From positions 3,630,001-3,694,000 of the forward strand of contig NZ_OX458333.1 in the NCBI RefSeq assembly GCF_949769195.1: a stretch of DNA of 64,000 nucleotides, written 5' to 3'. Of the stretch, positions 21,616 to 29,424 are shown piece after piece. The position numbers and the translations under genes were made by a program. The DNA is from Methylocaldum szegediense. Lineage in GTDB: Bacteria; Pseudomonadota; Gammaproteobacteria; Methylococcales; Methylococcaceae. The notes beneath the pieces are model-generated. The model searched no databases, had not been told where the DNA came from, and saw only the letters and a program-made list of their open reading frames with translations. How positions within the stretch are numbered: position 1 is the stretch's first letter; each line of letters opens with the position of its first letter.

Positions 21616-22443
21616 AAATTCTCGCCGATTGAAGAGCCGCCGTTTCGTTGAAGGTTCACGGATTTGACCGGTCATCGGGTGGTCGGTTTCGAGGTTCGCC
21701 GAACGAATGAAAGGACTTGGCCTCAGCTTGTGCGTCGGCGCAGGCGGTTGCTCAGCGCCGCGATATAGGGTTCGGCTGTCGTGGGTTTTGAAAGAATTGC
21801 TTTTCCCTTGACACACCGTAATCGCAAGAATGACGGTATGGCGTATTAGTCGAATGAGAGCGATACTGAAGTATTAGCGTACCCAATTACTAATGGTCGA
21901 CGAAAGACGCATGGTTTTATCAGAAATAGAAGCGTCCGCTATTCCGTATTCGGAAAGATTTGCCGGAGTCGAACCGGCCTTCCGGGGATATGAGCCCCGG
22001 CGCGCACCGGCGCCTTTATTGGCTCCGCGGTATACGTGAGGCACAAAAATAAGGTTTTAATCTATTAGATAGATGGTTTGCTAAATTGTCGCAATAAAAT
22101 GGTAAATTCCGTGAATATACTTATCTCATAAAAGTTACAAATCTCGTGAGGGCGACAAATTATTATCGCGGGACGTCTCAGTCGATATACCTTATGCTTC
22201 GCGAGAATTACTAACTATTCAGGCTTGTACTCTATGTGACCTAAAAACCCACGGATAAGTCTCGTTACAATCCGTTTTGAAGGGATATTTTCAACGGCTG
22301 AACAGACCGCAACGTGTAAAGCACAGGACCTTTTCGGGACGATTAGTTATTTTGGAATTCGACGTTCCCGAAAACCGGAAGTTTTCGACAGGATTGCTAC
22401 TATCCTGGCTTCTTGTACTGTGGGATTTCAAGCGAGGATAAAC
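21616..22443. other. gene-poor, AT-richer stretch
   Basis: No credible ORF is seen. The stretch holds a tRNA-like fragment (21962-21999) and otherwise low-GC sequence ending at the IS481-type element. It looks like decayed or horizontally acquired DNA. Confidence 0.6.
21955..22000 (-). other. tRNA-like 3' half with CAT anticodon loop
   Basis: On the minus strand, CGGGG-CTCATAT-CCCCG forms an anticodon arm with CAT in the right place, and GCCGG-TTCGACT-CCGGC a perfect 5+7+5 T arm about 3 nt later. No matching acceptor stem, no normal D arm and no CCA are found, so this is a remnant or a chance look-alike, not a working tRNA. Confidence 0.3.
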
Positions 22444-23508
22444 TGTCGCGTCTCGTGTGATTATTTACCGAGAAGGCGTTATGCTCTGTTTGAAGCCCGG
22501 AGCCTTCTCCAGGAGATCTTCGGTCCGTCCAAGTGAGGTTCCTCTCCATGCAGATTCGTCTTCATAAGAACGCCCGTACCACCCCGGCCGTTCGGCAGGC
22601 CATTCAAGCATCCACGTTGAGCGAGCGCGCCTTGGCCCAAAAGCACGGCATTAGCCGAACGACCGTCCGCAAGTGGAAACACCGCTCCTCGGTCGAAGAT
22701 GCCTCGCATCGGCCCCACACCCTCAGAACCACGCTCACGCCCGCCCAGGAAGCCATCGTGGTCTACCTCCGCCAAGCTCTGCTCCTCCCCTTGGATGATC
22801 TCCTGGCCGTGACCCGGGAATTTCTCAATCCCGCCGTGTCCCGTTCCGGGCTAGACCGCTGCCTGCGCCGCCACGGGGTGGCGTCCCTCAAGACCCTGCT
22901 TCCGCCTACAGAGAAGGCGAAGGTCAAACCCTTCAAGGCCTATGAGCCCGGCTTCCTTCACCTGGATGTTAAGTACTTGCCCGCCATCGACGGCGAACCC
23001 CGCCGATACCTGTTCGTCGCCATTGACCGTGCCACCCGCTGGGTCTATGTCGCCCTCAAGCCCAACCGCACCGCCTTAAGCGCAAAGGACTTCCTCAAAG
23101 CGGTGATTCAGGCCGCGCCTTTCCGCATCCAGAAATGCCTGACCGACAACGGCTCGGAGTTTACCGACCGTTTCCTGACCCGAACTCGGCAGCCCTCGGG
23201 GACGCATGAGTTTGACCGCCTCTGTACTGAACAAGGCATCGAACATCGCCTGATTCCGCCGGGCCGGCCCCAAACGAATGGCCTGGTGGAACGCTTCAAT
23301 GGCCGCATCGAGGAGGTGTTGCAAACCCATCACTTCGATTCAACCGCCGATCTGGACACCACCCTGCACCGCTATGTCGAGCTGTACAATCATCACATTC
23401 CCCAAAAGGCCTTAGGCCATCTCACCCCGATCCAGGCTCTCAAAAACTGGCAACTGTCCCATCCTCATCTTTTTCGAAAGAAGGTTTACGATCTTGCGGG
23501 ACTTGACA
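22444..23508 (+). mobile_element. IS481-type insertion sequence, copy 1
   Basis: A 1065-bp element with imperfect terminal inverted repeats of about 26 bp. The left end reads TGTCGCGTCTCGTGTGATTA; the right end, read inwards, TGTCAAGTCCCGCAAGATCG. The same 1065-bp unit occurs inverted at 49053-50117, which fixes the ends. The flanks (GATAAAC / GATAACT) are similar but not an exact duplication, so this copy is older or rearranged. Confidence 0.9.
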
Positions 23509-23513
23509 GATAA
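22548..23513 (+). CDS. IS481-family transposase
   Basis: A 321-aa DDE transposase: an N-terminal helix-turn-helix (LAQKHGISRTTVRKWKHRSS), then the rve core with Asp in FLHLDVKYLP, Asp in CLTDNGSEFTD and Glu in NGLVERFNGRIEEV. The ATG at 22548 is chosen because copy 2 starts there; a start at 22533 is in frame. The frame runs through the right inverted repeat, and the TAA stop (23511-23513) lies in flanking DNA. Confidence 0.93.
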   Translation: MQIRLHKNARTTPAVRQAIQASTLSERALAQKHGISRTTVRKWKHRSSVEDASHRPHTLRTTLTPAQEAIVVYLRQALLLPLDDLLAVTREFLNPAVSRSGLDRCLRRHGVASLKTLLPPTEKAKVKPFKAYEPGFLHLDVKYLPAIDGEPRRYLFVAIDRATRWVYVALKPNRTALSAKDFLKAVIQAAPFRIQKCLTDNGSEFTDRFLTRTRQPSGTHEFDRLCTEQGIEHRLIPPGRPQTNGLVERFNGRIEEVLQTHHFDSTADLDTTLHRYVELYNHHIPQKALGHLTPIQALKNWQLSHPHLFRKKVYDLAGLDR

Positions 23514-23852
23514 CTTCGCGTTTTCTCACCATAAGGCGTATCGGTCGTGACGGCGACGAGTTTCCGGGCAGCCGCGAAATAAGAGTGGCCTGGGAACTTA
23601 AACGCCGTTTCAGTATCTATAAACGCGCGATGATTGTCCTCCTTTCCGGTACGTGTCTATATCGGGCGGCTCGGCCCTGGTCTCGCAGCAATCCCGTGTG
23701 TCGATCGGCCGGAGATGCGCGCGCGGGCAGTTCGATTCAAGCTTCCCCCGAGCCCATGTCTGTCGGCACATCAGCCTCCGGACTCTCGACGGATCTTTAG
23801 GCTTCCGGTGGAATGAGATAGCGGCGTGACTACAGTCGGAGACATATAAATC
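23514..23852. other. intergenic region upstream of the ethylene-receptor-like kinase
   Basis: No ORF with family resemblance and no clear promoter pair is seen. It presumably contains the control region of the kinase gene that starts at 23853. Confidence 0.5.
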
Positions 23853-25250
23853 ATGTGGGAAAGTATGCGCACATTTGCTACGACTGACGGTCTCATGCCG
23901 CACGGATACTGCCTGCTTTGGCGTCCTTTTTTGCTGTACCTGCACGTCATTTCGGATGTGATGACGGCATTGGCCTACTACTCTATTCCCGGTGCCCTAA
24001 TCTACTTCGCTCTGCGCCGTCGAAACTTTCGCTTTCGGTATGTTTTTTTGCTTTTCGGCGCGTTTATTCTCGCCTGCGGTACCACGCACCTGCTGGGTGC
24101 ATGGACGATTTGGCACCCAAGTTATGAAGTCCAGGGCTTCGTCAAGTTATTCACTGCTGTGATTTCGATCGTCGCGGCCTTCGCGGTATGGCCACTGATC
24201 CCGCAGGCTCTCGCAATGCCTAGCCAGGAGGAACTGGAGGAGACCAACCGCCGATTGTTGAAGGAGATACAGGATCGCAAAGCGGCCGAAGAGAAAATCC
24301 GGCAATTGAACGCGAACCTGGAAGAACGAGTGGCGCAGCGTACCCGGGAGTTGACGCAGCTTAACCGCCAGCTTGAATTGGAAATTCAGGAACGCAAACG
24401 GGTGGAAGACAGTCTTCGCGATGCCGATCACCGTAAGGACGAGTTTCTGGCCATGTTGGGCCATGAGCTCAGAAATCCTTTGGCTCCGATTCGCAACGCG
24501 GTTCATGTTATGCGCAAGATCGCTGTGACCGATCCCAATTTGGCTTGGGTGCGAGATGTCGTCGATCGTCAAGTTGCCCATCTTAACCGCCTGGTGGACG
24601 ATTTGCTGGATGTTTCCCGCATTGTCCGGGGCAAGATTACGCTGCACAAGAGCGCTGTCGCGCTGGCTGCCGTCGCCGAACAGGCCCTCGAGGCCAGCAA
24701 ACCACTCATCGATGCCCGTCACCACGAACTTACGGTGTCCTTTCCCGAAGAAACGATACAGGTTTACGGCGATCCGGTCCGTTTGGCGCAGGCTGTCTCG
24801 AACCTACTGAATAACGCGGCCAAATACACCCCTGTAGGCGGCAAGATCGGGTTGACGGTTACACGCGAATTCGGCCAGGCGGTCATCCGTGTGCACGATA
24901 CCGGCGAAGGCATACCGGATCACCTGTTGCCCAAGCTATTTGATCTGTTCACGCAAGCGGAGCGTACGATCGACCGCTCGCAGGGCGGTCTCGGTATTGG
25001 TCTGACCATTGTCCAAAAGGTGGTGGAGTTGCACGGAGGACGAGTCGACGCGCGCAGCGAAGGTCCAGGCAAAGGTAGCGAATTTGTGATCCACCTGCCT
25101 ATCTATGAAGGATTTACGGGAGGCGGTGCCACCGGCGAGGTCAGGTCCGTGGGTCGGACAACCAGTGATCAAGGTTTACCCGGTGCAGACCGAACTTTTC
25201 CGGGATCAGCCTCCCCGAAGATCGAAAACGAGAAACGCCGTCCACGCTAA
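23853..25250 (+). CDS. histidine kinase with ethylene-receptor-like (ETR1-type) sensor domain
   Basis: A 465-aa membrane kinase. The first about 125 residues form three hydrophobic helices that resemble the ethylene-binding domain of plant ETR1. Asp35, Tyr42, Ile72, Cys75 and His79 (ISDVMTALAYYSIP and FILACGTTHL) have exactly the spacing of ETR1 Asp25, Tyr32, Ile62, Cys65 and His69, the last two being its copper ligands. A coiled coil follows (about 130-190), then HisKA with the phospho-acceptor His in GHELRNPLAPI, and HATPase_c with NLLNNAAKY, DTGEGIP and GGLGIGLTIV. There is no receiver domain, and no response regulator is adjacent. The 3' end overlaps the convergent DUF1294 gene by 45 bp. 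Ligand identity is inference. Confidence 0.85.
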   Translation: MWESMRTFATTDGLMPHGYCLLWRPFLLYLHVISDVMTALAYYSIPGALIYFALRRRNFRFRYVFLLFGAFILACGTTHLLGAWTIWHPSYEVQGFVKLFTAVISIVAAFAVWPLIPQALAMPSQEELEETNRRLLKEIQDRKAAEEKIRQLNANLEERVAQRTRELTQLNRQLELEIQERKRVEDSLRDADHRKDEFLAMLGHELRNPLAPIRNAVHVMRKIAVTDPNLAWVRDVVDRQVAHLNRLVDDLLDVSRIVRGKITLHKSAVALAAVAEQALEASKPLIDARHHELTVSFPEETIQVYGDPVRLAQAVSNLLNNAAKYTPVGGKIGLTVTREFGQAVIRVHDTGEGIPDHLLPKLFDLFTQAERTIDRSQGGLGIGLTIVQKVVELHGGRVDARSEGPGKGSEFVIHLPIYEGFTGGGATGEVRSVGRTTSDQGLPGADRTFPGSASPKIENEKRRPR

Positions 25251-25883
25251 AGCGTGGCACGCGATGATGGCCCACAATATTCTGCGGTAGCGGGTTTTCC
25301 GTATCTTATGGCGGAAATCGTGCCGGGCAAGAACCGCTCCCGGCCATCCGCCCATGAGCTCGACCATGTGCATGGAAAACTCGGGTACACGCCATTGGCC
25401 GGTTATAGCGTGTTTCTTGTCCAAACCATACAGCATGATGGTCAGAACGCTCAAAAAAACGTAGGAAAAGAACGGAATCGGGTTGTGTGTCCGCCACATC
25501 AGATAGCACGACAGGAGAATGGGCGCTCCGATCAAAGCCCAAAGGAACGGCGAACGAGGCGTGGCGAGAATGCCGTCGGTCGGTTTTCTCACCGCGACAT
25601 CGACGCCTTTGATCGCGGCATACGAAAGGCGTCTTTTCCCCGGCGTATCGGTTGCAACGTTGTACAACAGGATATCGCCGACTTGGGGGCGCCGGACTGT
25701 GCCTGACTCGATCGCGCTGATGTGGACGAAATAATCGTCGCCGCCAGTGGCAGGACGAACGAACCCAAAGCCTTTGTCATCGTTCCAAAGAACAAGGACG
25801 CCTTCCTGCAAGCGGGAATCGTCGGCAACAACCGGCTGCTTACGGGCGGCCGGCTTTTGTTTATCGGAGGGATTCGAAGTCAA
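25206..25883 (-). CDS. cold-shock domain protein with DUF1294 membrane domain
   Basis: A 225-aa protein. The N-terminal part (about 25-95) is a CspA-like nucleic-acid-binding domain (DDKGFGFVRP, DDYFVHISAI). The C-terminal part is DUF1294, with hydrophobic helices and the motifs GLDKKHAITGQWRVPE and MVELMGGWPGAVLAR. This fusion is a known domain combination in proteobacteria; its role is not established, though RNA binding at the membrane is a fair guess. Its 3' end overlaps the kinase gene, tail to tail. Confidence 0.85.
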   Translation of the reverse strand: MTSNPSDKQKPAARKQPVVADDSRLQEGVLVLWNDDKGFGFVRPATGGDDYFVHISAIESGTVRRPQVGDILLYNVATDTPGKRRLSYAAIKGVDVAVRKPTDGILATPRSPFLWALIGAPILLSCYLMWRTHNPIPFFSYVFLSVLTIMLYGLDKKHAITGQWRVPEFSMHMVELMGGWPGAVLARHDFRHKIRKTRYRRILWAIIACHALAWTAFLVFDLRGG

Positions 25884-25989
25884 TTCTATCTGCCTTAATG
25901 TCCGGTTGTGAAAAACATCTTAAGTTCATTCGCGTCGTTCATTACCCATTTTACATCTGCCGGCTCGAATCAGGATGGCGGATGCGACA

Positions 25990-26016
25990 AGGCCCGGTAC
26001 GCCAGTGCCCGGGCCT
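25990..26016 (-). terminator. possible terminator of the hsp20 pair
   Basis: AGGCCCGG and CCGGGCCT form an 8-bp stem around an 11-nt loop, 30 nt past the second hsp20 stop. There is no T run on the minus strand, so termination would be inefficient or factor-dependent. Confidence 0.35.
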
Positions 26017-26046
26017 GCCCGTGGGGGTTTAAACGATTCGCTCCGG

Positions 26047-26439
26047 TTAATCCACACGTACCTCGATCTTGCGGGGACGCAATTCAGCCCGCTTCGGAAT
26101 TCTCAGCGTGAGCACGCCGTCTTTGAGCGAAGCGTCGATGTTGTTTGGTTCCAGTTCCGGGCTCAGCGAGAAACTTCGGCGGTATCGCGTCGAACGGATG
26201 TCCGCGTAGAGCGCCTGGATGCCCTCGGGCATTTCGAGATGCGCATCGCCCTCGATCAGCAGGGTGCGTTTGTCGACTTCTATATTGAGTCGGTCTTTCG
26301 AAACTCCCGGTATGTCCGCGATTAGCGTGATCCCGTCCGCGTCTTCGTAGATGTCGACCGGCGGGGTTAGCACGACCTGATGTTCGGCTCGTTGTACCTC
26401 GGCGGCCGGCCTAATCGCAACATCTTGTGTCTGAGTCAT
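26047..26439 (-). CDS. small heat shock protein, Hsp20 family (second gene)
   Basis: A 130-aa alpha-crystallin-domain holdase. Elements seen: VDIYEDADGITLIADIPGVS, RLNIEVDKRTLLIEG, the RSFSLSPELEPNNIDASLKD loop, DGVLTLRIPK and the short tail KIEVRVD. Small heat shock proteins form oligomers that hold unfolding proteins for DnaK/ClpB. It follows the first hsp20 gene after 24 nt and must be co-transcribed with it from the sigma-32-like promoter at 26956-26983. The two paralogues differ clearly, so they may form mixed oligomers. Confidence 0.92.
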   Translation of the reverse strand: MTQTQDVAIRPAAEVQRAEHQVVLTPPVDIYEDADGITLIADIPGVSKDRLNIEVDKRTLLIEGDAHLEMPEGIQALYADIRSTRYRRSFSLSPELEPNNIDASLKDGVLTLRIPKRAELRPRKIEVRVD

Positions 26440-26463
26440 GATACCTCCCTCCGTTTACACACC

Positions 26464-26907
26464 TCACTTCACTTCGATCTGGCGAGGTTTGGTGGCCTCG
26501 CGCCGCTTTACCTTGATATGCAGAATACCGTTTTCGCAACGGGCTTCGACTCGATCCGGGTCAACGTCTTCCGGTAGTGTGACCGCGCGCCGGAAGGTGC
26601 CGCTGAAGCGCTCCTGGCGGTAATAGTTGGCTTTCTCGTCCCGCGGCAATTTGCGTTCGCCGGATACGGACAATACGTTTTGCTGAAGCGAGATGTCCAG
26701 CGTCTTGGGATCGATACCCGGAACAAACAGGTAGGCATCCACCTCGTCGGAGGTAGCGCCTATGTTCACGGGAGGAAAAGCACCTCTGGCAGCCGACCTG
26801 ATACCGATCGGCCATGGCCAGCGGGCGAACAGATCGTCGATTTCTTGTTCGAGGCGTTTGAATTCGTCAAATAGGCTGCTTTCGAACGGGGTGAGTCGAT
26901 TGAACAT
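26464..26907 (-). CDS. small heat shock protein, Hsp20 family (first gene)
   Basis: A 147-aa Hsp20 with an N-terminal arm (FNRLTPFESSLFDEFKRLEQ), an alpha-crystallin core (ATSDEVDAYLFVPGID, LDISLQQNVLSVSGERK, GTFRRAVTLPEDVDPDRVEA) and the CENGILHIKVKR strand. GGAGG lies 8 nt before the ATG. It is the first gene of a two-gene heat-shock operon. Confidence 0.93.
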   Translation of the reverse strand: MFNRLTPFESSLFDEFKRLEQEIDDLFARWPWPIGIRSAARGAFPPVNIGATSDEVDAYLFVPGIDPKTLDISLQQNVLSVSGERKLPRDEKANYYRQERFSGTFRRAVTLPEDVDPDRVEARCENGILHIKVKRREATKPRQIEVK

Positions 26908-26955
26908 CTGTCATACCTCCATTTAAGTGGTTCACCGTCTTGCCGCCTATACAAA

Positions 26956-26983
26956 AAGTGGGGTTTTGCCCAAGATTTTCAAG
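26956..26983 (-). promoter_or_regulatory. sigma-32 (heat shock) promoter of the hsp20 operon
   Basis: On the minus strand CTTGAAA (26983-26977), a 13-nt spacer and CCCCACTT (26963-26956) match the RpoH consensus CTTGAAA-N11-16-CCCCATNT closely. It lies about 50 nt before the first hsp20 start, which makes functional use very likely. Confidence 0.8.
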
Positions 26984-27386
26984 GGATTCGGAGCTGGCGA
27001 CGGGCGTGGGCCAACGGCTAGGCGGAGGTAATCTATGCTGGGACGGTAGAGCTTCTGGCCGTGTCCGCAACTCGCCTGCGAACCAAGATCCCAATGAATA
27101 GACTTCAGGATTTTTTCCACGGGTCCGTTCACTGCCCAGCCCGCCGGTCAGAAGGGCGAGCGTTTTTCTTGAATCTTACGTTTCTACCGTGCCCGCGATA
27201 CGCTTCGGTTTGAGCGATGTGAGCTCCAGCGTGAAGAGCGGTCGGCTGGCTGGACGGTAGGTAGCTGCAGTGGCTTTTTGGAATATTTCAACGGCCGCTC
27301 GCCGTACGGACAGTTTTGTGTGCGTTACATCGAGTAGTTCGGGAGCAGTCTTCAATTTCCGTTTTGGGTGGCGAACCAGTTTCCCC
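26984..27386. other. intergenic region without recognisable gene
   Basis: Only short ORFs without family features are present between the hsp20 promoter and the esterase gene. A stretch around 27060-27140 may be the decayed end of an older gene, but nothing could be recognised. Confidence 0.5.
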
Positions 27387-28079
27387 TCAATGGAGACCGC
27401 TTTTTCCCGCGAACCAGCGGGTTGCCTGTCGTGCGATCTCCGAAGGAACGACATGGCCGCCTTCGAACTCCTGGTAAGAGACGTCATAGCCGGCACGTTT
27501 TAGCTTCGGCACAATGCGGCGGCTACATTGATCGATCGGCAAGACGGTGTCCTCAGTGCCGTGGGAAATGAACACCCGCGGGTTTCCACGCTGCACCGTA
27601 GAGATCATGAAACCTGGCGAGAACGCGAGGATATGGCTGAACAGGTCACCGTTCATGATTCCCAGGGAGAGCGCATAGGATGCGCCGTCCGAAAAACCTC
27701 CGATCGCGATGCGGGATGTATCGATCGCGTAGTGGGCGAACACGTGATTCAGGATGCGGTCGACCTGGCCGACGTCGATGCCGTAGTCTTGGATAATCAC
27801 GTCCCAGGTGAATTCGTTCGATGCGGGGGCCGCAAGGATCAAACCACAGGGGTCGGCTAAATTCAGGAGGGGCGCTAAGCCGTGTCGGGAGTTGCCGCCG
27901 GCTCCGTGAAAAAGCAGCACCAGAGGGAGAGCCCGCTCTTCCCGATAATTTTCAGGAACGTAGAGATGACCGTTGCATCCGGATTCTAGCTCGAGTGGCT
28001 GCAGGCCAGTCGGCGCCGGTTTCGCTGCTTTGGTCCGTATCCGTTCGGGGCGGGCCGAAAGATGTCCTATCTTGCTCAT
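27387..28079 (-). CDS. alpha/beta hydrolase, esterase/PHB-depolymerase-like
   Basis: A 230-aa serine hydrolase. The oxyanion-hole region is LVLLFHGAGGNSR, the nucleophile Ser is in IGGFSDGASYAL, the acid is in SHGTEDTVLP, and the His in FEGGHVVPSE. These match the carboxylesterase / polyhydroxyalkanoate-depolymerase-like group. No signal peptide is visible, so it is probably cytosolic. The substrate cannot be read from the sequence. Confidence 0.8.
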   Translation of the reverse strand: MSKIGHLSARPERIRTKAAKPAPTGLQPLELESGCNGHLYVPENYREERALPLVLLFHGAGGNSRHGLAPLLNLADPCGLILAAPASNEFTWDVIIQDYGIDVGQVDRILNHVFAHYAIDTSRIAIGGFSDGASYALSLGIMNGDLFSHILAFSPGFMISTVQRGNPRVFISHGTEDTVLPIDQCSRRIVPKLKRAGYDVSYQEFEGGHVVPSEIARQATRWFAGKSGLH

Positions 28080-28243
28080 CGGTCGATTTCCCTGAGGCAG
28101 GTTCTGGTGATGTTACAGATCGTCAAGAAAGCAAAGCCGCGAGCGCTTCCTCTCCGTCCGGTAGGGGGGCAAGGGGACTCGAAGAGGGCTTTACCCGTCT
28201 TGGCGCACAATAAGGTCTCCTGACAGGTGTTTGACGAACGGGC

Positions 28244-28420
28244 TTATCGCAACGGAAACCCGATGCTTACGCCAGTACGTACGTTGACCGGACCGTATCG
28301 CACTCCGGGGCCGGAGATGCCGATCCCGGCATATGGCCGCACGCTGCTGCATGCACTGAACAATGGGGCGACGGTAGTTAACCCGATGATCAGGATGATC
28401 GCCTTTTTCGATACTTTCAT
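28244..28420 (-). CDS. small lipoprotein, function unknown
   Basis: A 58-aa protein. AGGAGG lies 7 nt before the ATG at 28420. The N-terminus is MKVSKK followed by a hydrophobic segment and the lipobox LFSAC, so cysteine 24 would be lipidated; the mature part (about 35 residues) is rich in Gly, Val and Arg (YAGIGISGPGVRYGPV). The strong ribosome site and perfect lipoprotein signal make it credible despite its size. It lies downstream of the VOC lipoprotein gene (16-nt gap), so the two may be one operon. Confidence 0.7.
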   Translation of the reverse strand: MKVSKKAIILIIGLTTVAPLFSACSSVRPYAGIGISGPGVRYGPVNVRTGVSIGFPLR

Positions 28421-28436
28421 GAAAAGACCTCCTGTT

Positions 28437-29354
28437 TCATCGCGAAGCCGGTATCTGCTGAATGCCGAATATAGCGCCCGAAGGATCGGCTATCACGGCG
28501 ACCGTTCCTGAGCGGATATTCGGGTTCGGAGCAATGAGTATCCTACCTCCAAGACTTTCCGCGCGGGAAACAGTTCCGTCGAGATCTGAGACGCGGACGT
28601 AAGGCAGCCAAGCCGGTCCTCCATCGGCCATAGGTAGTCTCGCGGCCCCGGCTGCCGGAATGCCGTTGTGCTGGAATATCAGGTACGGCTGTGTGCCGCT
28701 TTCGTTCGCCAAGGAGCGCGCCTGAAAGCCCACCAATTCGCGGTAGAACAGTGCCGCTTCGTCGACTTTCTCGGTCCACAATTCGTTCCAGAACCAGTCG
28801 TTTTCTTCGGGGGCACCGATGTCGGGATCGCCCCAGCGGGTGCGGATGACGGTCAGCAAGGCACCGCCGGGGTCCCGAATGATGGCGAAACGGCCCCGTT
28901 CCGGTGCGGTGATTGGCTTCAGCGGCACGCTTCCGCCATAGCGTTCGGTCTGGCGTACGGCGCGATCGACATCTTCGACCGAAAGCAGGCTGAACCATTG
29001 GCTTGCCGGGCGCGGCTGTTCGTCATCCTTTTCCACGAAGCCGGCGATCGGATGTCCGTGATTCCAGGCAATCGTATAAACGAAATCGGCCGAGTCGAAA
29101 TCCGTGAACTGCCAGCCGAACAGGTTTCCGTAAAAGCGTTTCGCGCCGGATAAATCGTCGGTCAGGAGATCGTGCCAGATAATGCGGCCCGGATAGTGAA
29201 TCTGTGTCTCGTGTTGGGTAAGCGGTGGCAACTCGACCGTTCGTCCCGTGCAGCCGGAGAACGCCGCGAGCGTAACGGTCAGCAGGACTGCCGACGAGGT
29301 CGGAAGCCATCTTGTGCAAGCACGTTTGGCGGTCTCGGATCCGAATGAGCGCAT
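28437..29354 (-). CDS. VOC (glyoxalase-like) two-domain lipoprotein
   Basis: A roughly 305-aa protein with a lipoprotein signal (hydrophobic AVLLTVTLAAFSGC, lipobox FSGC) and two VOC domains. The first has the glyoxalase-like start WHDLLTDDLSGAKRFYGNLF and DPGGALLTVI; the second has WNELWTEKVDEAALFYRELV and ADPSGAIFGIQQ. VOC domains in pairs form one metal site, but no catalytic role can be assigned. GGAG sits before the ATG at 29354, chosen over a start at 29372. Attachment to the envelope is unusual for this fold. Confidence 0.82.
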   Translation of the reverse strand: MRSFGSETAKRACTRWLPTSSAVLLTVTLAAFSGCTGRTVELPPLTQHETQIHYPGRIIWHDLLTDDLSGAKRFYGNLFGWQFTDFDSADFVYTIAWNHGHPIAGFVEKDDEQPRPASQWFSLLSVEDVDRAVRQTERYGGSVPLKPITAPERGRFAIIRDPGGALLTVIRTRWGDPDIGAPEENDWFWNELWTEKVDEAALFYRELVGFQARSLANESGTQPYLIFQHNGIPAAGAARLPMADGGPAWLPYVRVSDLDGTVSRAESLGGRILIAPNPNIRSGTVAVIADPSGAIFGIQQIPASR

Positions 29355-29424
29355 GACGAACTCCTGCTGCATGAAGGAAAATCCTACTCTTGCTATCTTT
29401 CCCGGTTCCCGGAAGAACGGCCAA

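Noticed and set aside
22437..23515. Target-site duplication for IS copy 1
   Set aside because: GATAAAC and GATAACT match only in part; no exact duplication exists.
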